Origin: Bacillota bacterium
GTDB lineage: Bacteria; Bacillota; Clostridia; Acetivibrionales; DSM-1351
Length of the DNA: 6,012 nucleotides
Direction: 5' to 3'
Assembly (NCBI GenBank): GCA_023436515.1
Contig: JAEZIV010000215.1
Coordinates: forward strand, 1 to 6,012
The position numbers were made by a program, and so were the translations under genes. Shown piece after piece: positions 1-5,600 of this stretch; position 1 is the first letter of the stretch; each line of letters starts with the position of its first letter. Under the pieces are notes generated by a model. The model saw only the letters and a program-made list of their open reading frames with translations, had not been told where the DNA came from and ran no database searches.

Positions 1-447
1 CGTTATGGCTGCTCCAGACTGTACTGTTAAAATAAAAATAACATAAGGGGGAGGCTCCTCAAGTGATTTAAGCAAAGCATTTTGTGCCTGAACCGTCATT
101 GAATCTGCATTATTTATCAATATTACCTTGTAGCTGGAATAAAGGGGTCTGATTACCAGCCCCTTTAAAATATTTCTTATATCGTCAACGCTAATACTCT
201 TATCCTTTGAATATATTTCCTGAAAATCAGGATTGGAATCCTCTGCGAACAGCTGGCAGGATTTACAATCCCCACATGCCGAGTGGTCCACAGAGCACAG
301 CAGCATTGAGGAAAAGGTCAATGCTGTTTCCCTTCTGCCTATTCCGTCAGGCCCTTCGAATATGTATGCATGAGCCACACTATTATTTTTTAATGCTTCC
401 CTTAAGCCTGCCAATATTTTATTATGGCCCAACCCATGAAACGGCAT
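1..447 (-). CDS. holB: DNA polymerase III delta-prime subunit, N-terminal part (gene cut by window edge)
   Basis: Delta-prime belongs to the clamp-loader complex that opens the beta clamp and places it on primed DNA. The 149 visible codons start at ATG 447 and stay open to base 1; the full protein is usually about 320-330 residues. Visible are HAYIFEGPDGIG at residues 26-37 (AAA+ P-loop region), four cysteines at 51, 58, 61 and 64 (C-x6-C-x2-C-x2-C, the zinc module of clamp-loader ATPases), and NALLKSLEEPPP at 123-134, a hallmark shared with tau/gamma. The P-loop lysine is replaced by Arg38, and the Walker B stretch reads LINNAD (110-115). Both suggest a non-hydrolysing subunit, as expected for delta-prime rather than tau/gamma. 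An AGGAGA Shine-Dalgarno at 453-458, 5 bases before the ATG, supports the start. It lies 36 bases after yaaR and is probably cotranscribed. Family assignment is firm. Confidence 0.93.
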   Translation of the reverse strand, partial: MPFHGLGHNKILAGLREALKNNSVAHAYIFEGPDGIGRRETALTFSSMLLCSVDHSACGDCKSCQLFAEDSNPDFQEIYSKDKSISVDDIRNILKGLVIRPLYSSYKVILINNADSMTVQAQNALLKSLEEPPPYVIFILTVQSGAAIT

Positions 448-483
448 CCAAATCTCCTATCCTCATATCAACGAAAAATTTTA

Positions 484-942
484 TTACAGCAATAAGTCCA
501 AAATAAGTCCTCTGATATCATCGAGCTTCTTTAATATGCTGAGGTTATCCTGTTCTGCCTTCAGCACTTCATTTGTAAGCTCTATAAGCTCGCTATTTAT
601 TTTTTTTATGATAGCATATACCCGGTGTCTGCCTCGCCTGTCTAAAAAACCTTTTTTTGTAAAGCTGTGGGAATGGGAAACAGCCTCGTCAAGAAAGTCG
701 GAAATAAGCTGCTTGTAAACCTTTAAGTCACGTATATCAGCCTTTTTCTCAAGCTTTTTGCCCTGGCTTTGTATCTTGTCAGCCAATACTCTAATACGTT
801 CTTCATAATTCTTGTATTCAACTTTTTTAAGTGATGAGGAAAATGCCGCATCACGTTCATTCCTTATTGTCCGGTCGTCCCTGCCGGGAATGGCTTTAAG
901 CCCTGAATTATTTGAAGAATCCTGTATTTTTATGACAAACAC
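484..942 (-). CDS. yaaR: YaaR family protein (DUF327)
   Basis: This 152-residue protein has the length of Bacillus YaaR (about 146). It is rich in charged residues and looks mostly helical, with no signal peptide or membrane segment. Conserved-looking landmarks are NYEERI (45-50), FLDRRGRHRVY (99-109) and LDDIRGLILDL near the C-terminus (140-150). The biochemical function of the family is not established, and the assignment rests on these motifs plus position between darA and holB. The start is the GTG at 942-940: an in-frame TAG two codons upstream excludes any earlier start. An ATG two bases upstream (944-942) is in another frame and stops after four codons. The Shine-Dalgarno is poor: AGG sits only 2 bases before the GTG and GAGGAAG is roughly 16 bases away. 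Translation may therefore be weak or use another signal. Confidence 0.87.
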   Translation of the reverse strand: MFVIKIQDSSNNSGLKAIPGRDDRTIRNERDAAFSSSLKKVEYKNYEERIRVLADKIQSQGKKLEKKADIRDLKVYKQLISDFLDEAVSHSHSFTKKGFLDRRGRHRVYAIIKKINSELIELTNEVLKAEQDNLSILKKLDDIRGLILDLLL

Positions 943-1045
943 ATCCTAACTGTAATAAGCTTCCTCACAACCCGCTCCACTCCATAAGTACCCTATACAC
1001 TGTGAAAGCTTACTTTCATCAGAATGAATACCTACAGCTTCCTAC

Positions 1046-1075
1046 ACTCTTAAAAACTCTTTAAAACTCTTAAAA
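1046..1075. repeat. Three-copy 10-bp tandem repeat with phased A-tracts
   Basis: Three consecutive 10-mers read actcttaaaa, actctttaaa and actcttaaaa, with one position differing in the middle copy. They place A-tracts of 5, 4 and 5 bases at 1052-1056, 1063-1066 and 1072-1076, with centres about 10 bp apart, a spacing known to favour intrinsic DNA curvature. The repeat sits just downstream of the darA stop codon, in the unusually long gap before yaaR. A regulatory role is only inference. Confidence 0.75.
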
Positions 1076-1088
1076 ATTTCCTTATTCT

Positions 1089-1427
1089 TTATATCTTGTG
1101 GAATCTCTCAACGTCAACGACAAATATTGTTGCTCCGCCTACTGTAACTTCAACGGGATAGGGCATATACATACCATTCATGCCATTGATTCCACCGGGT
1201 GTTGCAGGTGTATTTATAACCTGTTTTCTACTCTTGGATTTCTTTTCTATTATTGCTATTACCTCGTCAAGCTTATCTTCATCTACACCCACTAAAAGTG
1301 TTGTGTTTCCCGCCTTGAGGAAACCACCTGAAGAGCACATCTTTGTGACACTGAAACCGTTTTTGTTGAGTTCTTCCATTACCTTTTGACCATCCTCATC
1401 GTGAACAATCGCAAATACCAGTTTCAT
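1089..1427 (-). CDS. darA: Cyclic di-AMP receptor protein DarA/PstA (YaaQ, PII-like)
   Basis: This 112-residue protein matches the DarA/PstA family (about 109 residues), small cytosolic trimeric PII-like proteins that bind the second messenger c-di-AMP at subunit interfaces. The sequence MKLVFAIVHDEDG opens the ferredoxin-like fold. Residues known from characterised PstA/DarA proteins to line the ligand pocket are present: Thr28, the GGFLKAGNTT segment at 34-43 with Phe36 and Asn41, and Gly47. A long Gly/Asn/Met-rich loop (about 73-88) and the signature PYPVEVTVGGATIFV (89-103) follow. The ATG at 1427 has a GGGAGG Shine-Dalgarno at 1435-1440, 7 bases away. The gene begins 21 bases after the tmk stop, so the two are almost certainly cotranscribed. 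The downstream effector of DarA is not evident here. Identification is secure. Confidence 0.96.
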   Translation of the reverse strand: MKLVFAIVHDEDGQKVMEELNKNGFSVTKMCSSGGFLKAGNTTLLVGVDEDKLDEVIAIIEKKSKSRKQVINTPATPGGINGMNGMYMPYPVEVTVGGATIFVVDVERFHKI

Positions 1428-1448
1428 AGCAAAACCTCCCTTTTAATT

Positions 1449-2069
1449 TTATATAAGTTCATCTATATAGTGCTTTATTTGGGCCGATATTTCTTCTATG
1501 GATTGAGCTGCATTAATTGTCTTTATTCTGTCAGGGTACAGCAGGGAAAGCTTTTTGTATGCCTCATAAACCCTTTTGTGGAAATCAAGCTTTTCCTGTT
1601 CAATCCTGTCTGCTCCAGTAGAGCTTATTCTTCTCTTTATTGCTACCTCAGGGTCTAAATCCAGGAAGAAGGTTAAATCAGGTACAACAGAATTGACTGC
1701 TACCCTGTTTACATCGGCAATCAGCTTCAGATCCACGCCTCTTCCCCCACCCTGATAAGCATAGCTGGAATCTACATATCTGTCACAAATAACTATCCTT
1801 CCGCTGTCAATCGCGGGTGCTATAACCTCTTCAACATGTTGAGCCCTGGAGGCAGCGTATAATATCATTTCGGTAAGTGGTACTATTTCCTTGTTTGCCG
1901 GATCAAGAATCATATCTCTGATTATCTCACTGATCTTGGTTCCTCCCGGTTCTCTTGACAAGACCACCTCATAGCCCTTTTCTCTGATATATGACTCCAG
2001 CAGCTTTATCTGTGTAGTTTTTCCCGATCCGTCGGTGCCCTCAAATGTTATAAATAAACCCTTTTGCAT
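1449..2069 (-). CDS. tmk: Thymidylate kinase (dTMP kinase)
   Basis: Thymidylate kinase phosphorylates dTMP to dTDP with ATP, an essential cytosolic step of dTTP synthesis. The 206-residue length is typical of bacterial enzymes. The P-loop GTDGSGKT is at residues 11-18, REPGGT at 39-44 belongs to the dTMP-binding region, and DRY at 96-98 is the family signature, followed by SSYAYQGGGRG (101-111). DLDPEVAIKRR (137-147) leads into the LID (about 145-157). The ATG at 2069 is preceded by AAGGAAG at 2077-2083 with a 7-base gap. A probable promoter lies about 60 bases upstream, so the gene can be expressed separately from the decarboxylase. Coupling to darA, yaaR and holB is conserved in Firmicutes. 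No anomaly is seen. Confidence 0.98.
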   Translation of the reverse strand: MQKGLFITFEGTDGSGKTTQIKLLESYIREKGYEVVLSREPGGTKISEIIRDMILDPANKEIVPLTEMILYAASRAQHVEEVIAPAIDSGRIVICDRYVDSSYAYQGGGRGVDLKLIADVNRVAVNSVVPDLTFFLDLDPEVAIKRRISSTGADRIEQEKLDFHKRVYEAYKKLSLLYPDRIKTINAAQSIEEISAQIKHYIDELI

Positions 2070-2130
2070 TTAACAGCTTCCTTTCAAGGAGTTTCTATTT
2101 GCTTATTTTCAATTAATTATAGTTTTCTCT

Positions 2131-2139
2131 ATTATAACA
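2131..2139 (-). promoter_or_regulatory. Extended -10 promoter upstream of tmk
   Basis: On the minus strand TGTTATAAT gives a consensus TATAAT (2136-2131) with the TGn extension (2139-2137). The hexamer expected 17 bases upstream, TAATGA, matches the -35 consensus poorly, which extended -10 promoters tolerate. Transcription would begin near 2124, leaving about a 55-base leader before tmk. The 109-base gap after the decarboxylase shows no convincing terminator, so readthrough is also possible. Confidence 0.55.
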
Positions 2140-2178
2140 TAACATTCTTAAACTCATTATTATTTTTCTTACAAATTT

Positions 2179-3846
2179 CTATCCCCGAAGGTTCTCCGGG
2201 CCGCCCGTTTTTATCACACGAATTGTGTTTTTATTTCCCACCCCGTTTACCTTTCCACCTGCAGCTAGTATACCCTTGATATATTCTATTCCCGAAGGGT
2301 CAATAATTTCACCGGGATATAAATATGGTATCCCCGGTGGATATGGGGTTATGGTTTGGGCACAAAGCCTTCCTGAGCATCTCTCAAGTTCAAGCTCCTC
2401 TTTGGCTGCTACATAAGCCTCCCAGGGACTTAATAAATTCTTGTTCTCCCCTTTGCTATACTGTGTTTTTATAAGGCTGCGAAGTCTCTGTCCTTCCGGG
2501 CTTTGTCCTGCACAGCTGTTCACAGCTGCCAATTCCGTTAATGCTTCATATATACCCTGAAGTCCGGCTTGCGTATCGGCTACTGTTGTAATCAGTACGA
2601 TGTTTTCGAAATCAGCCATTTCCACCTGTATCCGGTATTTTTCTCTTAGAATCCTCTCGGTATGATAGCCGCTAATTCCAAGGCCACTAACGTTAATAAC
2701 CAATCTGGTGGGGTCCTGTATAGCATTTATACCCATATTTTTGCTGGAAAGAACCTTATATATACCTTCTTTTTCAAGCTGACAGGCAAACTGTTCATTT
2801 ATGCCTATCAGAGCCTCCAGTTTTTCACTCCCCTCCCTCTCCATTAAGTCTCTGGCAATATCAAGGCTGGCCATGATAATATACGAGGGGCTTGAGGTTT
2901 GCAGCATTGAAAGATTTAAGGCAAGCCTGTCTCTGTCCACTCTGTTACCCTTTACATGGAGATAGGCTCCCTGAGTTACTGCCGGTAGTGTTTTATGGGC
3001 GCTTTGTATACATATATCGGCGCCGTGGAGCAAAGCCGGCTGAGGCAGCCTGTCGCTAAAGGCAAAATGTGCACCGTGAGCCTCATCTACTATGAGTGGC
3101 TTTCCATGGGCATGGACCAGGCTGCTGATTTTCTCGATGTCACTGCATATACCGTAGTAGTTTGGTCTGGTTATGAGCACGGCGCAGGCATCGGGATTTG
3201 CGCCCAAGGCCTTCTCAATGCTTTCAGGGGTCACTTGGGCTGCTATGGCAAATTCCTCATTAAACTCAGGGTAGACAAAAACCGGTTCTGCGCCAGATAG
3301 TACTAAGCCTGAAACTACTGATTTATGTGAATCCCTTCCCACTATTATTTTTTGTCCTCTGGCGCAGACGCTCAAAATAGCCGCCTGGACACCACAGCTG
3401 GAGCCGTTGACAAGAAAAAATGTTTCGTCGGCACCAAAGGCCTTGGCAGCTTGATGCTGGGCAGCCCTTATAATGCCTTCTGGAAAATGGAGGTTATCGG
3501 TGCCCTCTACCTCTGTAACATCAAGCTGCAGAAGGTTTTGTGAAAACTCCTCAGGAATTCCTCTGCCCAGCTTGTGCCCGGGCATGTGAAATATATGCTC
3601 AATCTCTTCAGCGTATTTTCTTAGGCCGGTATAGATTGGAGTATTGTTTGAGCTTAAGCTATTTCCACCCGTAACAGTAGGTTTATTCTTTTCACCGGCT
3701 GCAGCTTGTATGCTTTTATTATTTTCACAGGCTGTAGCTTGCACGCTGTTTATTTTATTATTCTCATCTACTTCTGGCATGTTATTCTGGTGCTTATTAG
3801 AATTACCTATTATCTCCACCGCCTCATGTAATTTACATACCATCAT
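2179..3846 (-). CDS. PLP-dependent Orn/Lys/Arg decarboxylase family protein (YaaO-like)
   Basis: This is a fold-type I, group III amino-acid decarboxylase, which uses pyridoxal phosphate to convert a basic amino acid to a polyamine or diamine. Substrate choice among arginine, lysine and ornithine cannot be read from the sequence. From the longest start it has 555 residues: HMPGHK (87-92), EGTDNLHFPEG (114-124), FLVNGSSCGVQAA (144-156), DEAHGAH (254-260) for the cofactor ring, SAHKT (282-286) with Schiff-base Lys285, and the C-terminal PYPPGIPYLYPGE (501-513). It lacks the response-regulator-like N-terminal domain of inducible enterobacterial enzymes, so it belongs to the short form (about 480 residues). 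The first 70 residues are extra, low-complexity and repeat-bearing. The start is doubtful: ATG 3846 has no Shine-Dalgarno and overlaps a promoter -10 box. GTG 3819 or ATG 3780 are alternatives, also without good ribosome binding sites. Its place before tmk matches B. subtilis yaaO. Confidence 0.93.
   Translation of the reverse strand: MMVCKLHEAVEIIGNSNKHQNNMPEVDENNKINSVQATACENNKSIQAAAGEKNKPTVTGGNSLSSNNTPIYTGLRKYAEEIEHIFHMPGHKLGRGIPEEFSQNLLQLDVTEVEGTDNLHFPEGIIRAAQHQAAKAFGADETFFLVNGSSCGVQAAILSVCARGQKIIVGRDSHKSVVSGLVLSGAEPVFVYPEFNEEFAIAAQVTPESIEKALGANPDACAVLITRPNYYGICSDIEKISSLVHAHGKPLIVDEAHGAHFAFSDRLPQPALLHGADICIQSAHKTLPAVTQGAYLHVKGNRVDRDRLALNLSMLQTSSPSYIIMASLDIARDLMEREGSEKLEALIGINEQFACQLEKEGIYKVLSSKNMGINAIQDPTRLVINVSGLGISGYHTERILREKYRIQVEMADFENIVLITTVADTQAGLQGIYEALTELAAVNSCAGQSPEGQRLRSLIKTQYSKGENKNLLSPWEAYVAAKEELELERCSGRLCAQTITPYPPGIPYLYPGEIIDPSGIEYIKGILAAGGKVNGVGNKNTIRVIKTGGPENLRG
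3691..3762. repeat. Diverged tandem duplication (33-39 bp) inside the decarboxylase N-terminus
   Basis: Positions 3691-3713 and 3724-3746 match at 19 of 23 bases with a 33-bp offset, each followed by an AT-rich TTTTATTATT-like tail. On the minus strand they encode repeated peptides ENNK-(IN)-SVQATAC and ENNKSIQAAAG (residues about 28-51), followed by a weaker third unit EKNKPTVTGG. The duplication keeps the reading frame. It explains part of the extra N-terminal length compared with YaaO-like proteins. Confidence 0.7.
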
Positions 3847-3873
3847 TATCGTCTACAGGGCTCATAGTGTCAA
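3845..3873 (-). promoter_or_regulatory. Predicted sigma-A promoter for the decarboxylase
   Basis: On the minus strand TTGACA (3873-3868) is followed by a 17-base spacer and GATAAT (3850-3845), a 6/6 and 5/6 match to consensus. Transcription would begin near 3838, inside the longest decarboxylase reading frame, because the -10 box shares bases with the ATG at 3846. If this promoter is used, translation must start downstream. A weaker alternative further upstream, TAATAAT near 3925, would keep the longer frame. Confidence 0.55.
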
Positions 3874-3899
3874 CAATTCTGTAGTTACTAAAAAATGTA

Positions 3900-3928
3900 T
3901 TGACATTTTTTTCTATTCCATATATTAT
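3900..3928 (+). promoter_or_regulatory. Predicted sigma-A promoter for the oxidoreductase gene
   Basis: TTGACA (3900-3905), a 17-base spacer and TATTAT (3923-3928) match consensus at 6/6 and 5/6. The expected start point is near 3935, inside the first of two palindromic operator-like sites. This leaves a leader of about 89 bases before ATG 4024. Confidence 0.7.
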
Positions 3929-3933
3929 TACAT

Positions 3934-3962
3934 TGAACACTTGTTCATTGAACTTATGTTCA
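3934..3962. promoter_or_regulatory. Paired palindromic operators, TGAAC-N4-GTTCA twice
   Basis: Two inverted repeats stand in tandem: TGAACACTTGTTCA at 3934-3947 (12 of 14 bases symmetric) and TGAACTTATGTTCA at 3949-3962 (10 of 14). Their centres are 15 bp apart. They begin 5 bases after the -10 box of the rightward promoter and cover its expected start point, the usual place for repressor binding. Size and symmetry fit a TetR-family dimer, and such a regulator lies just after the oxidoreductase. The regulator-operator link is inference. Confidence 0.7.
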
Positions 3963-3988
3963 TCGTAATAGTGCTTGAATCAATCACA

Positions 3989-3994
3989 TATAAT
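3989..3994 (+). promoter_or_regulatory. Possible second -10 box for the oxidoreductase gene
   Basis: A perfect TATAAT lies here, but the hexamer expected 17 bases upstream (TAATAG, 3966-3971) is a poor -35 and no TGn extension is present. If used, it would give a short leader of about 23 bases. The palindromic operators lie immediately upstream of its -35 region. Confidence 0.3.
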
Positions 3995-4023
3995 TTACTA
4001 TTAAAAGTAAGGTGGAGGGTCGT

Positions 4024-5475
4024 ATGGCAAAAAAGGTGTTAATCATAGGAGCCGGACTTACAGGTCTCAGTGCCGGGATATATCTTCAGAAACAGGGAAT
4101 ACAAACCGAAATTTTTGAGATTTCCGGGCAGGCAGGCGGTATGTGTACAGCCTGGGAGCGTAAAGGCTACCGCTTTGACGGCTGTATTCACTGGATGGTG
4201 GGCACAAAGCCGGGCACACCTTTCAATGATTTATATCGTGAGGTTAACGCACTTGAGGAAGATACAGTTATTTACAACACCGAGAGTCTTAAAACTGAGA
4301 TAAATGGTATAACCTACGAGATACCTCTGACTCTCGAAAAATTCAAGGCCTTTTTACTGGATATTTCTCCGGAAGACAGCATGAGTATTGAAGCCCTGTG
4401 CAAAGATATTAACACTATGATGACAACCACCATGCCTGCAGGTGCACCATCTGGTATCAGTGACATGCTTCATTTTTTAATACACTGCAGAGGCTTCCTG
4501 AAGCTGGCTAACAAGAGTGTCGGGATAGCCGTTAAGGATATAGCCGAAGGCTATAAGAGCAGCCTGTTGAAGGAGATCATTTACAGACTCATGTCCCCCA
4601 ATTATTCCATGATGGCTTTATTGATGATGCTTGGAACGAGGATGGGAGGCAATGCCGGCTATCCCCTCGGGGGAGCCTATGAGGTAGTGGCGCGTATGGA
4701 AAAGCTATATAAATCCTTAGGCGGAACCCTCCACTTCAGATCAAAGGTAGATAAAATAGTTGTTCAAGACGGCAGAGCTACCGCTCTCGAGTCCGGAGGC
4801 ACTACTCACAAGGCTGATGCTATAGTGGCTGCCTGCGACTTATACTCAGTGTTGAAGCATATGCTTGACGGAAAATACCCCCATAAGCAATTGGAGGCTC
4901 TATTTGAATCAGCAGAGCTGTTCGAACCACTATCGGTTGTTTCCTTCGGGCTCAACCGCAGGTTCAATCTTCCATCCTCTCTGGACTTGATATGTCCTGA
5001 GGGTATACGGATTGATGCAGACAATACAAGCCACTATCTTAACCTCCGCTCCTTTGAATTCGACCCCTCTTCGGCTCCTGAGGGCTGCAGCAGTGTAATG
5101 GTATTGCTGAACTGCCCCCTGGAGTATTGGCAAGAACTGAGAAACAGTAATCCCGAGGGCTACAGAATTAGAAAGCAGGAGCTCTCCGAGGAAGTGCTAA
5201 ATATACTTGATAAAAGAATTCCCGGCTTTAGGGCTGCTGTTGAGGTAGTTGATGTAGCCACTCCTGCCACCTATATACGCTATGCAAATCTTTACAAGGG
5301 TTCCTGGGAAGGCTTCGCACCGACCCCGGCCTCACTGAAGGCTCGTATCAGCAAAAAGGTCAAGGGTGTGGATGGATTATTCTTAGCCGGTCAGTGGACT
5401 ACTGTGGGCGGAGGCCTTTATACTGCAGTAAGCAGTGGTAAGGACATAGCTGCCGCAGTTGCAAAAAGCCTGTAA
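4024..5475 (+). CDS. FAD-dependent oxidoreductase, phytoene desaturase/carotenoid isomerase-like (COG1233)
   Basis: This 483-residue flavoprotein resembles phytoene dehydrogenase/CrtISO-type amine-oxidase-fold enzymes. The N-terminal Rossmann motif is clear: KVLIIGAGLTGLSAGIYL (4-21) with GxGxxG at 9-14 and acidic Glu32, then GQAGGMCTAWERKGYRFDGCIHW (35-57). The C-terminus carries GLFLAGQWTTVGGGLYTAVSSGKDIA (451-476), the FAD-binding closing motif typical of this superfamily. No signal peptide or clear membrane span is seen, so it is probably cytosolic or peripherally bound. The substrate is unknown: no phytoene synthase or other carotenoid gene is in view. ATG 4024 is chosen because GGAGG at 4014-4018 is 5 bases upstream. 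The GTG at 4012, in the same frame, overlaps that ribosome binding site and is unlikely to be used. It is transcribed divergently from the decarboxylase, probably together with the following tetR-like gene. Confidence 0.9.
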   Translation: MAKKVLIIGAGLTGLSAGIYLQKQGIQTEIFEISGQAGGMCTAWERKGYRFDGCIHWMVGTKPGTPFNDLYREVNALEEDTVIYNTESLKTEINGITYEIPLTLEKFKAFLLDISPEDSMSIEALCKDINTMMTTTMPAGAPSGISDMLHFLIHCRGFLKLANKSVGIAVKDIAEGYKSSLLKEIIYRLMSPNYSMMALLMMLGTRMGGNAGYPLGGAYEVVARMEKLYKSLGGTLHFRSKVDKIVVQDGRATALESGGTTHKADAIVAACDLYSVLKHMLDGKYPHKQLEALFESAELFEPLSVVSFGLNRRFNLPSSLDLICPEGIRIDADNTSHYLNLRSFEFDPSSAPEGCSSVMVLLNCPLEYWQELRNSNPEGYRIRKQELSEEVLNILDKRIPGFRAAVEVVDVATPATYIRYANLYKGSWEGFAPTPASLKARISKKVKGVDGLFLAGQWTTVGGGLYTAVSSGKDIAAAVAKSL

Positions 5476-5556
5476 GCGTTGCGTTCTTGAAGGTTTGAAG
5501 ACGGAGTTATCTCCGGCAGACACTAGGTGAGTATAGTAATTCATAAGGGATGAAGC

Positions 5557-5562
5557 TATAAT
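5557..5562 (+). promoter_or_regulatory. Possible -10 box for the TetR-family gene
   Basis: A consensus TATAAT lies 38 bases before the regulator start codon. The hexamer at the -35 position (TAGTAA, 5534-5539) matches only 3/6, so a weak promoter is possible. No copy of the TGAAC/GTTCA palindrome is found here. Confidence 0.35.
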
Positions 5563-5600
5563 ATAAGAAATCAAGATATCAGCAATCAACGAGGAAAACT

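Noticed and set aside
207..506. Plus-strand reading frame of 99 codons over holB, and similar frames opposite the decarboxylase
   Set aside because: They lie antisense to well-supported genes, have no recognisable domain and no convincing ribosome binding site.
1003..1018. TGAAAG-CTTA-CTTTCA inverted repeat in the darA-yaaR gap
   Set aside because: It has a 6-bp AT-rich stem without a T-tract or a promoter in register. It could be a weak protein site, but nothing else supports it.
2074..2090. Small TCCT-TGAA-AGGA hairpin masking the tmk ribosome binding site
   Set aside because: A 4-bp stem is too weak to claim translational control.
2182..2200. GC-rich hairpin at the 3' end of the decarboxylase as a terminator
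   Set aside because: The stem is short with a wobble pair, lies within the last codons, and no T-tract follows on the minus strand.
3975..3983. TTGAATCAA as a third operator copy
   Set aside because: It is a short palindrome that does not share the TGAAC-N4-GTTCA pattern of the two upstream sites.
4012..4023. GTG at 4012 as the start of the oxidoreductase
   Set aside because: It lies within the GGTGGAGGGT ribosome binding site that serves ATG 4024 and would add four residues ahead of the conserved MAKKVLIIGAG start.
4024..5475. Calling the oxidoreductase crtI (phytoene desaturase)
   Set aside because: The motifs only place it in the broad superfamily, and no carotenoid synthesis partner gene is in the window.
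5502..5515. CGGAG-TTAT-CTCCG hairpin after the oxidoreductase as a terminator
   Set aside because: The stem is only 5 bp and is followed by GCAGACACTAGG with no T-run, so a rho-independent terminator is not supported.
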